Source: JBFMFR01 sp040752025
GTDB lineage: Bacteria; Chloroflexota; Anaerolineae; Anaerolineales; UBA4823
Assembly: GCA_040752025.1 (NCBI GenBank)
Contig: JBFMFR010000015.1
Coordinates: 1 to 64,000, forward strand
Direction of reading: 5' to 3'
Length of the DNA stretch: 64,000 bases
The stretch's first letter is position 1. Each line of letters begins with the position of its first letter. The notes below the pieces were generated by a model, which saw only the letters and a list, made by a program, of their open reading frames with translations, had not been told where the DNA came from and made no database searches. The translations under genes were made by a program, and so were the position numbers. Below, one piece after another: positions 23,974-33,530 of this stretch.

Positions 23974-24015
23974 AAAAAGCGTCTCCCTGTTGAAGTCACT
24001 CTCGCAGGGAGACGC
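23974..24015 (-). terminator. Intrinsic terminator of the UgpC-type ATPase gene
   Basis: An 11-bp perfect GC-rich stem (GCGTCTCCCTG) with a 15-base loop, followed on the minus strand by TTTTTG. It sits 41 bp after the ABC ATPase stop. Confidence 0.88.
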
Positions 24016-24056
24016 CGGTTTCGTAACGTTCGGCGACGCTGGCGGCGCTGAACTGG

Positions 24057-25157
<1,101 letters not shown>

Positions 25158-25199
25158 TGGTTTTTCTCCTTTCACGGTTTACGGGAATATAGTGATGTT

Positions 25200-25228
25200 A
25201 TTATATTCGCACTGTCGAGAAAACGCAA
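25200..25228 (-). promoter_or_regulatory. Promoter of the ABC ATPase gene
   Basis: On the minus strand TTGCGT, 17 bp, TATAAT, with the -10 about 43 bp upstream of the start codon. Confidence 0.6.
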
Positions 25229-25266
25229 TCATTTTTGAGGCGAATTTGCCCGGTTTCAGGCGGAAT

Positions 25267-25282
25267 CGTGACATTTGTCACG
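25267..25282. promoter_or_regulatory. CRP/FNR-like palindrome between divergent genes
   Basis: CGTGACA-TT-TGTCACG is a perfect inverted repeat. Its GTGA-N6-TCAC spacing equals that of CRP-family sites. It lies about 80 bp upstream of the predicted start of the sugar ATPase transcript and about 73 bp upstream of mutS. Confidence 0.5.
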
Positions 25283-25312
25283 CACGAAAGGCGACCAATT
25301 TGAGGTTCGGCC

Positions 25313-25341
25313 TTGCCGATTCTCCCCGCGCACTTTAGAAT
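25313..25341 (+). promoter_or_regulatory. mutS promoter, apparently leaderless
   Basis: TTGCCG, 17 bp, TAGAAT. The -10 ends six bases before the mutS ATG, so transcription would start at or near the start codon. No Shine-Dalgarno sequence is present. Confidence 0.5.
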
Positions 25342-25347
25342 GTAGCT

Positions 25348-27960
25348 ATGGCAAGCGATGATGTCAGTCCCATTCGAAAACAATATCTGGAAATCAAACG
25401 ACAGTATCCCAACGCAATTCTGTTCTTCCGGCTGGGTGATTTTTACGAAACCTTCGACCAGGATGCGGAGATTGCGGCGCGCGAGCTGGACATCGTGCTC
25501 ACTTCGCGCAACGTAGCTAAAGGGGTACGGGTGCCGATGGCGGGCATCCCCCACCATGCGGCGGAGAATTACCTGGCGCGCCTGATCGAGCGTGGTTTTC
25601 ACGTGGCGATTTGCGAGCAGATGGGCGAGCAGCCGGTGAAGGGCTTGTTCCCGCGCCAGGTGACGCGCGTGGTCACGCCCGGTACGGTGACCGAGCCGGG
25701 CCTGCTGCCGGGCGACGCCAATAATTACCTGGCCTGCATCGCCCTGGAAGAAGCTGGCGAAGTGGGCGAGCACGGACGGGCGGGCGTGGCTTATGTGGAT
25801 ATTACCACCGGCGAGTTTGCGGCGACCGAGTTGAGTGGGGAAGATATCCATCTGGTGCTGCGGGCGGAACTGGTGCGGCTGCACCCGGCGGAAGTGCTGC
25901 ATCCAGACGGGCTGTATTTGCGGGACGAACTGCCTGGGCATTTCACCGGCTGGCCTGGCTGGCGCTTCGAACCAGGGCGCTGCCAGGAAGAACTATTGCA
26001 GCATTTCAAAGCAGCCGCCCTGGATGGCTTTGGCTTGCGGGGGATGTCCCTGGCGATGCGGGCAGCCGGGGCGATCTTGCAATACCTGTCTGAGACGCAA
26101 CCGGCAGCGCTCAAGCTACTGACTGGATTGAGCACTTACAGCCTGTCGGAGTTCATGACTCTGGATGCGGCGACGCGGCGCAACCTGGAACTGACCGAGA
26201 CACTGCGCAGCGGAGCGGTGCGGGGTTCGCTGTTAGGAATCCTGGACCACACAGTCACCCCGATGGGGAAGCGGCTGATGCGCCAGTGGGTGAGTAAGCC
26301 GCTGCTAAACGTCGAGCAGGTGCAATCTCGCCAGGATGGCGTGGCGTTTTTCTTCGAGGATGGCTTGCTGCGGGCGGAGATGCGGGCGGCGCTCAAGCCT
26401 TTGGGCGACCTGGAACGCCTGACCAACCGCGTCCTGGGCGGCTCAGCACAACCACGCGACCTGGTGGCGATGCGCGCTACGCTGGAACGCCTGCCCGGAA
26501 TACGCGGCCTGATGCCTGAAGAACCTGGCCCGCTGGCGGTAATTCTGAAGGATTTCGACCTGTGCGAAGCAGAACTGGGCTTGCTGGAGCGGGCTCTGGC
26601 AGACGACCCGCCCGCCACGCTGCAGAACGTGGGCGTTATCCGTCCCGGTTTCTCGGCAGAACTGGATGGGGTGGTGGAGCGCTCGCGGCATGCGCGCGAT
26701 TGGATTGCGAACCTGGAATCTGTCGAGCGCGAACGCACCGGGATCAAATCGCTGAAGGTGGGTTATAACAAGGTATTTGGCTATTACATCGAGGTGACGC
26801 GCTCCAACACCGGGCAGGTGCCGGATGAGTATATCCGCAAACAAACACTGGTCAATGCGGAACGCTACATCACCCCGGAGATGAAAGAGTACGAGACGCT
26901 GGTGCTGAACGCCGAGGAGCGCATCCGCGAGATCGAAGGGCGGCTGTTCCGGCAGGTGTGCGAACAACTGGCTGGTTCGGCGCACAGATTGCTGGATACG
27001 GCGCGCGCCCTGGCGCAGTTCGACGTGTTGATGTCGTTGGCCGAGGCGGCGGCCTTGGGCGGGTACGTGCGCCCGGAGGTGATCGCGGAAGATGTGCTGG
27101 AAATCCGCGAGGGGCGGCATGCGGTGGTCGAACAGATGTTGAGCGGCGAACGCTTTGTGCCCAACGATGTGATTTTCGAGGAGGGCGAGCGGGTGCGCAT
27201 CATCACCGGACCGAACATGTCGGGAAAATCTACTTTGATCCGGCAGGTGGCGTTGATCGTGCTGCTAGCGCAGATCGGCAGCTTTGTGCCGGCCGGATCT
27301 GCGCGCGTGGGCCTGGTGGATCGAATTTTTACGCGCATCGGCGCACAGGATGAAATCCATGCCGGGCAGTCGACGTTCATGGTGGAGATGGTTGAAACGG
27401 CCAACATCCTGCACCATGCCACGCCGCGCAGCTTGCTGGTGTTGGATGAGATTGGGCGCGGAACGAGCACTTACGATGGCGTGTCGATCGCGTGGGCGGT
27501 GGTGGAGTACGTGCATAACCATCCCCGGCTGCGGGCCAAGACGCTGTTTGCCACGCATTACCACGAGCTGACACAACTGGCCGACCTGCTGCCCGGCGTG
27601 CGCAATTACAACGTGGCGGTGAGCGAGGCGGACGGGCAGGTGGTGTTCCTGCACAAAATCGTCCCTGGCGGGGCGGATCGCTCGTACGGCATTCACGTGG
27701 GGCAACTGGCAGGGCTGCCGCGCCCGGTGGTGCAGCGCGCCAGCGAGATTTTACGCCAATTGGAGGCATCTTCGGGTAAGGCGGTGCGGGTGAACCCGCT
27801 GGCGCCGCGCCAGTTGGCGCTCTTCCCGGAAACCAACCCGTTGTTGGATGAGCTGAAGAGTATCGACGTGAACGGGCTGTCGCCGATCGAGGCCTTGAAT
27901 AAGCTTTTCGAATGGCAGCGCAAGTACCTGGACCAGAAGGGATCAGGCGACGCCGAGTAG
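25348..27960 (+). CDS. mutS: DNA mismatch repair protein MutS
   Basis: An 870-aa MutS that recognises mismatches as a dimer. The mismatch-binding domain begins with KQYLEIKRQYPNAILFFRLGDFYETF, including the Phe-x-Glu element. The ABC-type ATPase has Walker A GPNMSGKST near residue 621, LVLDEIGRGTSTYDGVSIAWA and ATHYHEL. Full length. The start lacks a ribosome-binding site and sits just after a promoter -10. Its 3' end overlaps the convergent acetyltransferase gene by 18 bp. No mutL is in the window. Confidence 0.97.
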   Translation: MASDDVSPIRKQYLEIKRQYPNAILFFRLGDFYETFDQDAEIAARELDIVLTSRNVAKGVRVPMAGIPHHAAENYLARLIERGFHVAICEQMGEQPVKGLFPRQVTRVVTPGTVTEPGLLPGDANNYLACIALEEAGEVGEHGRAGVAYVDITTGEFAATELSGEDIHLVLRAELVRLHPAEVLHPDGLYLRDELPGHFTGWPGWRFEPGRCQEELLQHFKAAALDGFGLRGMSLAMRAAGAILQYLSETQPAALKLLTGLSTYSLSEFMTLDAATRRNLELTETLRSGAVRGSLLGILDHTVTPMGKRLMRQWVSKPLLNVEQVQSRQDGVAFFFEDGLLRAEMRAALKPLGDLERLTNRVLGGSAQPRDLVAMRATLERLPGIRGLMPEEPGPLAVILKDFDLCEAELGLLERALADDPPATLQNVGVIRPGFSAELDGVVERSRHARDWIANLESVERERTGIKSLKVGYNKVFGYYIEVTRSNTGQVPDEYIRKQTLVNAERYITPEMKEYETLVLNAEERIREIEGRLFRQVCEQLAGSAHRLLDTARALAQFDVLMSLAEAAALGGYVRPEVIAEDVLEIREGRHAVVEQMLSGERFVPNDVIFEEGERVRIITGPNMSGKSTLIRQVALIVLLAQIGSFVPAGSARVGLVDRIFTRIGAQDEIHAGQSTFMVEMVETANILHHATPRSLLVLDEIGRGTSTYDGVSIAWAVVEYVHNHPRLRAKTLFATHYHELTQLADLLPGVRNYNVAVSEADGQVVFLHKIVPGGADRSYGIHVGQLAGLPRPVVQRASEILRQLEASSGKAVRVNPLAPRQLALFPETNPLLDELKSIDVNGLSPIEALNKLFEWQRKYLDQKGSGDAE

Positions 27961-28392
27961 CTTGCGCATGGCCAGGGCATAATCGCGATAGCCCAGGCGG
28001 TGATACAGCCCCTGGGCGTTTTCGTTCTTCAAGCCAGCCAGCAAGGCAATCGATTGGGCGCCACGCTGGCGAGCCAGGATTTCACACTGCTCCAGGAGCA
28101 GTTGTTCAATCTGCTGTTCCGGGGAACCCCCGGGCACGTAAAGCTCAGTGATCTCGGCATGCGGGGTTTCACTGGTCAGGGTGGGAGCCAGGCGCAGACA
28201 GGCCAGGGCGACGACCTGTTCGCCAACTTCGGCCAGGAAGATCGTTTCCAGGGCCTGAGCAGCTTGCAGGCGCGCCAGCATGTGGCTGGTGGAAAGGGAT
28301 CTTGCTTCGATATGTTCATACAGATGAGCCAAATGAGTGGCGTCTACGGTGGTGGCGATGCGCACGATCGGGGAAAGGGGTTCCTGGTACAT
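27943..28392 (-). CDS. GNAT family N-acetyltransferase
   Basis: A 149-aa protein with a compact GNAT layout: FLAEVGEQVVALACLRL (central strands), ITELYVPGGSPEQQIEQLLLEQCEILARQRG (beta4 and alpha3, where the acetyl-CoA loop GSPEQQIEQ departs from the usual R/Q-x-x-G-x-G/A), and NAQGLYHRLGYRDYALAM. The substrate is unknown. Its promoter (TTGACA/TAAAAT) is overlapped by a palindrome, so it is probably a regulated gene. The nearest regulator is the XRE gene just upstream. Confidence 0.8.
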   Translation of the reverse strand: MYQEPLSPIVRIATTVDATHLAHLYEHIEARSLSTSHMLARLQAAQALETIFLAEVGEQVVALACLRLAPTLTSETPHAEITELYVPGGSPEQQIEQLLLEQCEILARQRGAQSIALLAGLKNENAQGLYHRLGYRDYALAMRKLLGVA

Positions 28393-28438
28393 GATTGAGA
28401 TACCTCGCTTTCAGAAGCGCAGCGAGAACTACTCGCTA

Positions 28439-28466
28439 CCGTGTAATCTGTAGACATTTTACACGG
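28439..28466. promoter_or_regulatory. Operator-like palindrome over the acetyltransferase -10
   Basis: CCGTGTAA and TTACACGG are perfect 8-bp arms separated by 12 bases. The palindrome covers the -10 hexamer and the expected start site of the acetyltransferase promoter, a repressor-site position. Confidence 0.55.
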
Positions 28467-28484
28467 CAGCGTCTTATTTGTCAA
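28456..28484 (-). promoter_or_regulatory. Sigma-70-type promoter of the acetyltransferase gene
   Basis: On the minus strand TTGACA (perfect -35), 17 bp, TAAAAT. The predicted start is about 57 bp upstream of the coding start. Confidence 0.7.
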
Positions 28485-28498
28485 GATCTACGCACGAA

Positions 28499-28993
28499 TC
28501 AGGAGGTTTCTGAGCCGGAGGTGGTGTAGGCGAAACCGGCGCGCTCAGCCACCAGGCTGAGGTATTTGCAGGTAGCCCGGCTGGGGGTGTAGCTGCCGGT
28601 CTCCCATTCGCTGACGGTCTGCTGGCGCACGCCAAGCTCGGCGGCGAATTGGGTCTGGTTGAAACCCATGTGCAGGCGCAGGGCCTTGACCAGGTCTCTG
28701 TCCCACAGGACGGTGTCTCCGTCACGTTGGACGGTGTATGCTCGCAGAGGTTTGTAGAAACGCAGGTACCCTGCTTCCAGGTCGACGTGTTGGATGTGGT
28801 AACCGGCATCCAGCCAGGCAGCGGCGTGAGGCGCCTGGCGGCGGTTGCCCCACCAATCGCGGCGGTGATGGGCGGAGGCGGGCAGGGACTGCCCCAGCAA
28901 AGCCTCTACCTGAGCCAGGCTGAGGGTAATTTCGTCAGCCTGGCTGGCGCTGAGGTATTGGAAGAGGGGGTAGTATTTGCTGCCGGCTTTCAC
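28499..28993 (-). CDS. DUF7662-like domain plus XRE-family HTH regulator
   Basis: A 164-aa predicted DNA-binding protein. The N-terminal part (1-75: KYYPLFQYLSASQADEITLS, LGQSLPASAHHRRDWWGN, AAWLDAGYHI) resembles the DUF7662 family. The C-terminal part (about 98-150) is a Cro/C1-type HTH: LVKALRLHMGFNQTQFAAEL, VRQQTVSEWETG. The start is GTG, preceded by GGGAG. A -10-like TATAAT lies near 29019. The adjacent palindrome over the next gene's promoter makes it a candidate local repressor; that link is inferred. Effector unknown. Confidence 0.75.
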   Translation of the reverse strand: MKAGSKYYPLFQYLSASQADEITLSLAQVEALLGQSLPASAHHRRDWWGNRRQAPHAAAWLDAGYHIQHVDLEAGYLRFYKPLRAYTVQRDGDTVLWDRDLVKALRLHMGFNQTQFAAELGVRQQTVSEWETGSYTPSRATCKYLSLVAERAGFAYTTSGSETS

Positions 28994-29078
28994 TTGCTGC
29001 TCCCAAACGATCAGGAGAATTATAACCGCGAATCTTTCCTGGTTTTGCCTATCGGCCTGAAATGGCGATCAAAGACGG

Positions 29079-31457
29079 CTAAATCGACTGCGACTTACTC
29101 ACCTGACCCAAGTCGATTTTGCCGACGGCGCGCAGACCGGGGATTTCTGCCAGCAAGGCAGTTAGCAGCATGCCGGTGACGCCAACCCAGTACGAGACCG
29201 GCTGCAACGAGCCCAGTAAGCCGTAGAAATCTGTATCATAGGCGCGTATCATCCAAAAGCCGATCTCACGGCCGGCTGGCACACCTGCCGAGGCGCCCAA
29301 GGCGACCATGATGAGCAATTCCAGCATCACCATCAAGACGATTTCGCCCTGCCGGATGCCCAGCGAGCGAAGGATAGCCAGCTCATTTTGCTGTTCGTGC
29401 AGGCTGGCATTGACGGTGTTGGCGATGACTGCCAGCGTCAGCAGGCAGCCGAAGAGGCCAAACAGCGAGGCGGTTTGCTGCCAGTAGGCCACGTAATTGC
29501 GCATGTCTGTGACGAACTGGGCATAATCCTGTACAGCCACCACGCCAGGTACATCCGCCAGCTCATCCTGAACGGCTGTGAGGCGGTCAGGCTGGACGCG
29601 CACGAGGGCAGTGTTCGCTACGAATATTTTCCCCGGCAGCCACTTGACCATCAGACTGCGCGGCACGACCAGGGGACTGCCCATCACTTGTGATACTACA
29701 CCCAGCACTTCGGTTTCTTTTTCTTCATCGCCGGCCTTCAAGGTGATTTTATCGCCTACGTGTAAATCGAGCACGCGCCGCAGATTATGCCCAACCCAAA
29801 CGCCATCGCTGCGGGAAAAGGCGGGCGCGCCGGCGAGGGTTTTGAAGTTAAAGTAAGGTTGTTTTTCGTCAACGACGATGGCCAGCGTATCGAAATCATC
29901 TTGCCCCTGGTATTTCACGGTAACTAACCCCATCAGCGCCCCCTGCACCGATTGTACACCAGTAATGCTGCGGACGTCACTTTCGACATCGCGCACAGGC
30001 CGGGCTGCATCCAGGGTGAGGCGCAGATCGTAACTGCCCGAAAGGTAGTAATCTTCGAAGCTGATTTTGACCGAGTCGATGATCGCCAGCGAGGAGAATA
30101 TCATCATGGAGCCGGCCATGACTCCCAGGGCGGTGCCCAGGGAGCGCCCTGGCACGCGCAGCAAGTTGCGCAGCACCTGGCGCAGCGCCAGGGGAAGCAG
30201 CCTAAGCCGCAGGCGGCTGATAGCACTGGGGCTCCTCGGCGCTGGCGGACGCAGTGCGATGCCGGGCGGCGTGCCCGACTCGCGCCAGGCCGGGTAGGCC
30301 CCTGCCAGCGTAGATCCGGCGGCAACGATGGCGAAGCCCAGGGATATGAAGGGGATCTGCGGCTTGTTCACGAAGCCGGGCAGGTAGCCGCCAGCAATGG
30401 TAGCTATGAAGGGGTACATGGTCAAGAATGAGGCGAAATATCCCAGCATGCTACCCGCCAGGCCGCCGGTCACTCCAACGAGCAGACCGAACGCCAGGTA
30501 GTGCGCAACCAATTCCAGGCGCGTCACGCCCAGGGCGCGCAGCGTGCCAATGCGCTGGCGCTCTGATTCCACCAGCCGCCCCAGCAGCACTGCGGTGATC
30601 AGCACGGCCCCGCTCAGGAATAAGGCGGAGAAGGAAATAATCACCGGAAAGTTACCGTTGATGTTGGCTTCGACTACTCCCCCGCTGGCGGTCTGCGTGC
30701 GCTCCAGGATCGTCATCTCGCGCTCGTCGCCCAATGCCCTTTCCAAAGAGCGTTGGATGGCAGCGCCAGCCGCTTCGAACTCTACATCTTCTTTGAGTAA
30801 CACGGCAACATCGTTGATCATCCCGTCCAGGCCGGTCATTTTGACCAGGTCGGCGTAGCGTATCCAGGCCACACCGAAAGATGAAATTGACGGAAAGGGG
30901 GCTTCACGGCTGCGCCCTGCCACAAGGTACTCCGGGTTGAAGGCCAGGCCGGCCACACGCAGCCGGTACTTCTCTCCGCTTAACCAAACGAACAGGGTAT
31001 CACCCACTTGAATGTGAAAGTGATCGGCAAAACGTTTCAATAACAAAATTTCCCAGGTGTTTTCGGGCGGTCGCCCAAGAGGGATATCGCAGCGATTGAC
31101 AGCAGCCTCCCCCTGGTCTGGCAGCGATATCAAACGTAGATTGGTCAGGTGATCGTGCTGTGGATCGATTTGCAAACCGCTCTCGATCACCAGTCGCCCT
31201 TCAGCCGCAGCCACCTGAGGGATCGCCAGCACATAACGCATACGGTGCTTCGATACGGGTTCTAGCTTCACCTGATAATCCATGTAATCGAGTTGTTTGT
31301 AGGTGTTGAGGATCGAGGCTTCCAGGTTTTTGCCGGAGGGATACATCGCGCCGTAAAAAGCAGCGCCTAACACCACCACGATCCAGACCGACAGGAACTG
31401 CTTCCAGTTCTGGCGCAGATCTTTGATCGTTTTGCGACGTAAGCTCTTGAGCAACAT
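29079..31457 (-). CDS. ABC transporter permease, FtsX/MacB family (two FtsX domains)
   Basis: A 792-aa permease with the tandem layout TM, large extracytoplasmic domain, three TM, then a second TM, extracytoplasmic domain and three TM. The first FtsX core is IISFSALFLSGAVLITAVLL with VESERQRIGTLRALGVTRLEL; the second is LFGLFGCLLTLAVIANTVNA with LHEQQNELAILRSLGIRQGEI. These Glu/Leu-rich coupling helices contact the ATPase encoded 10 bp upstream. Such pairs in monoderms move peptides or lipoproteins or act as mechanotransmitters. The start before LLKSLRRKTI follows the ATPase stop. Confidence 0.88.
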   Translation of the reverse strand: MLLKSLRRKTIKDLRQNWKQFLSVWIVVVLGAAFYGAMYPSGKNLEASILNTYKQLDYMDYQVKLEPVSKHRMRYVLAIPQVAAAEGRLVIESGLQIDPQHDHLTNLRLISLPDQGEAAVNRCDIPLGRPPENTWEILLLKRFADHFHIQVGDTLFVWLSGEKYRLRVAGLAFNPEYLVAGRSREAPFPSISSFGVAWIRYADLVKMTGLDGMINDVAVLLKEDVEFEAAGAAIQRSLERALGDEREMTILERTQTASGGVVEANINGNFPVIISFSALFLSGAVLITAVLLGRLVESERQRIGTLRALGVTRLELVAHYLAFGLLVGVTGGLAGSMLGYFASFLTMYPFIATIAGGYLPGFVNKPQIPFISLGFAIVAAGSTLAGAYPAWRESGTPPGIALRPPAPRSPSAISRLRLRLLPLALRQVLRNLLRVPGRSLGTALGVMAGSMMIFSSLAIIDSVKISFEDYYLSGSYDLRLTLDAARPVRDVESDVRSITGVQSVQGALMGLVTVKYQGQDDFDTLAIVVDEKQPYFNFKTLAGAPAFSRSDGVWVGHNLRRVLDLHVGDKITLKAGDEEKETEVLGVVSQVMGSPLVVPRSLMVKWLPGKIFVANTALVRVQPDRLTAVQDELADVPGVVAVQDYAQFVTDMRNYVAYWQQTASLFGLFGCLLTLAVIANTVNASLHEQQNELAILRSLGIRQGEIVLMVMLELLIMVALGASAGVPAGREIGFWMIRAYDTDFYGLLGSLQPVSYWVGVTGMLLTALLAEIPGLRAVGKIDLGQVSKSQSI

Positions 31458-31467
31458 GGTTATCGAA

Positions 31468-32172
31468 TCACCAGCGCAGTTGCGTTGGTGGCAGGGGGGC
31501 CGCATTGCGCTCGACGCGATGCACCGTGCCATCTCCCAGGTGGATAACGCGGTCGGCGATCTGTGCGATGGCTGAGTTGTGCGTCACCAGCACGAAAGTC
31601 TGGCCAGTCTCGCGATTGATGCTGCGCATGACCTCAAGCACCTCGATGCCCGTGTTCACATCCAAACTGCCAGTGGGTTCATCGGCCAGCACCAGGGCAG
31701 GGTTCTTCGCCAGGGCGCGCGCAATGGCCACGCGCTGCTGCTGACCGCCGGAAAGCTGCCCGGGATAGTGCTCCGTCCTCTCCCCCAACCCTACACGCTC
31801 CAGGAGCTGGCGCGGGGCATCTCCGGCGGCCCTGCCCATCTCTGCGGTCAGCAAGACGTTTTCCAGGGCGGTGAGGGTGGGCAGCAAGTTGAAGAACTGG
31901 AAAACGAAGCCAACTTTGTGCCGCCGGTAGTTTGTCAGCCTGGCCTCGTTCAGACGGTCGATCGATTCTTGATCGATCAGCACCTCACCGCTATCTACCA
32001 GCTCCAGGCCGCCCAGGATGTTCAGCAGCGTGGTTTTGCCGCTGCCGCTGGGCCCCAGGATAACGGCAAACTCACCCTTCTCTATCTCCAGGGATAACTG
32101 GTTGAGCGCGTCTACCCTGACGGCGCCAACCTGGTAAGATTTGCACACCTGACGCACAGCAATGTAGCTCAT
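31468..32172 (-). CDS. ABC transporter ATP-binding protein, MacB/LolD type
   Basis: A 234-aa ATPase with Walker A GPSGSGKTTLL, FVFQFFNLLPTLTALENV, signature LSGGQQQRVAIARAL, Walker B LVLADEPTGSLD and H-loop VLVTHNSAIA. The LNxxFVFQxxNLLPxLTxxEN pattern is diagnostic of the MacB/LolD/FtsE class. It partners with the FtsX permease directly downstream. It is the fifth gene of an operon with two lipoproteins, which may be clients or accessory parts. Confidence 0.93.
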   Translation of the reverse strand: MSYIAVRQVCKSYQVGAVRVDALNQLSLEIEKGEFAVILGPSGSGKTTLLNILGGLELVDSGEVLIDQESIDRLNEARLTNYRRHKVGFVFQFFNLLPTLTALENVLLTAEMGRAAGDAPRQLLERVGLGERTEHYPGQLSGGQQQRVAIARALAKNPALVLADEPTGSLDVNTGIEVLEVMRSINRETGQTFVLVTHNSAIAQIADRVIHLGDGTVHRVERNAAPLPPTQLRW

Positions 32173-32175
32173 GGC

Positions 32176-32577
32176 TCAATACTGGCGGAAAATCCGGGCG
32201 CTATCGGGCTCGATCTCGATGGTCCAATAGCCCAGGTCAGCGATTTTGTATTCGAGGCGCATGAAGTCGCGCCGGCGCTCAATGTTGAGCAGCTCAACCG
32301 GGCGCTTGAATTCGAAGGTGACCAATTCATCATCCCAGCCACCCTGGAGATCGGGATCGTAGCCTTTGGGAGGGGCGAAGGCGCGCTGGATTCCGGTTTC
32401 GTCCAGCAGTAAGCGCAAGAGCGCTTCGGGCACATCTACAACTGACAGCAAGCTGGCAGCGGCCTGGTCTTCCAACTCCTGGATGCGTTCTTCTTCGCTC
32501 AACTCCCACTGCACTGGCGACCAGATACCTGGCAGGTTGTCGGCGTTGATGGTTTCGGGGTCGATGTCGTAGGGCAT
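32176..32577 (-). CDS. Conserved hypothetical protein
   Basis: A 133-aa acidic soluble protein that I do not recognise. The first half is helical and acidic (LSEEERIQELEDQAAASLLS); the second half is beta-rich (GWDDELVTFEFKR, MRLEYKIADLGYWTIEIE). No signal peptide or TM helix. The start before PYDIDPE is chosen for GAAGGAGG nine bases upstream. It ends 3 bp before the ABC ATPase start, so it is almost certainly co-translated and may regulate the transporter. Confidence 0.6.
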   Translation of the reverse strand: MPYDIDPETINADNLPGIWSPVQWELSEEERIQELEDQAAASLLSVVDVPEALLRLLLDETGIQRAFAPPKGYDPDLQGGWDDELVTFEFKRPVELLNIERRRDFMRLEYKIADLGYWTIEIEPDSARIFRQY

Positions 32578-32594
32578 GGTGTAGCCTCCTTCGT

Positions 32595-33521
32595 TCAAGG
32601 GGTAGTTTGGGTGGCTGCCGCGGGTGGTATGCGCAGCTCGAAGTTGTCGAACTCCCAGCTCGCCTGGTCGCCAGCCTGCTTCAAGGAGATCATCAGGCCA
32701 ACGCGGCCATCGAGTAATTTATCGTTGCTCACCTGCAGGAAATTTTCGCCGTTGATCAGGAAGAGCATCCAGGGCCCCCGGGCGATGATTTCCAGGCGAT
32801 TGGGGGCATTCGCGTGCACTGCGCTGGAACCCATGGGCCAGGAATTGTTCCAGTCGCCATCGATGAACTGGCCGTAGAACATGCCTTGTTGGTTGTCGAC
32901 CAGGAAACACCAGAAGTTGTTTTCACTGGCGCGCAAGACGAGGCCAGCCTCGGCATCTGGCGCGCCGCCGATTTGCTGGACTTCAACAGCCAGGTAGAAA
33001 GCTGTGGAGTCGGGCTCTAGCGGGTCTACCCAGTAGAGCAAGCTGTTTTTGGCCTGGGCTTGCAGGCGGTATTTGCCTTCAGCGATTTGCAGGTTGAAAT
33101 CGCCGGTTTGGCCGGCTTTTTCCCCGACTGTCCAAACTGAAGAGGCCTGATCGAACGAGTCAACCCATTGGACGGGCCAGCGACGCGCGTCCACGATCAA
33201 CTGCTGGATGGCCGCAGCAGCAGCGGTGGACTGGGCTACAGCAGTGGCGCTGTGTTCGAACTCGGCGGTGAGGGTGGCGTTTTGATCGTACACGGCCTGG
33301 GTGGCTAATTCTTTAGCCGTGATGGCAGTGGCCGTGTTGTGGCGATCTTCAATGCGGGCGGTTTCCTGAAGGCTGCTGGCTAATTGGGTTGCAAGATCGC
33401 GGCTGAGGACCGATTGGGCGGTACGCGTGGCGGCGTTCTCACCGGTAGTCCCTGTGCAGGCGGTGAAAAGCGGGACGAAGGCCAGAAGGGCCAGGTAAAA
33501 GACAATGGTGTGTTTTTTCAT
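32595..33521 (-). CDS. Secreted lipoprotein with LamG/DUF1080-like domain
   Basis: A 308-aa lipoprotein with lipobox FTACT near residue 22. An Ala/Thr/Gln helical stalk spans about 30-105. A jelly-roll-like domain follows (WVDSFDQASSVWTVGEKAG, FYLAVEVQQI, AEAGLVLRASENNFWCFLVD, NRLEIIARGPWMLFLINGENF, WEFDNFELR). This is the layout of LamG or 3-keto-glucoside-hydrolase-like sugar-binding folds, but no catalytic residues can be assigned. It is paralogous to the next upstream gene, ten bases away. Confidence 0.75.
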   Translation of the reverse strand: MKKHTIVFYLALLAFVPLFTACTGTTGENAATRTAQSVLSRDLATQLASSLQETARIEDRHNTATAITAKELATQAVYDQNATLTAEFEHSATAVAQSTAAAAAIQQLIVDARRWPVQWVDSFDQASSVWTVGEKAGQTGDFNLQIAEGKYRLQAQAKNSLLYWVDPLEPDSTAFYLAVEVQQIGGAPDAEAGLVLRASENNFWCFLVDNQQGMFYGQFIDGDWNNSWPMGSSAVHANAPNRLEIIARGPWMLFLINGENFLQVSNDKLLDGRVGLMISLKQAGDQASWEFDNFELRIPPAAATQTTP

Positions 33522-33530
33522 TTTGTGAGT

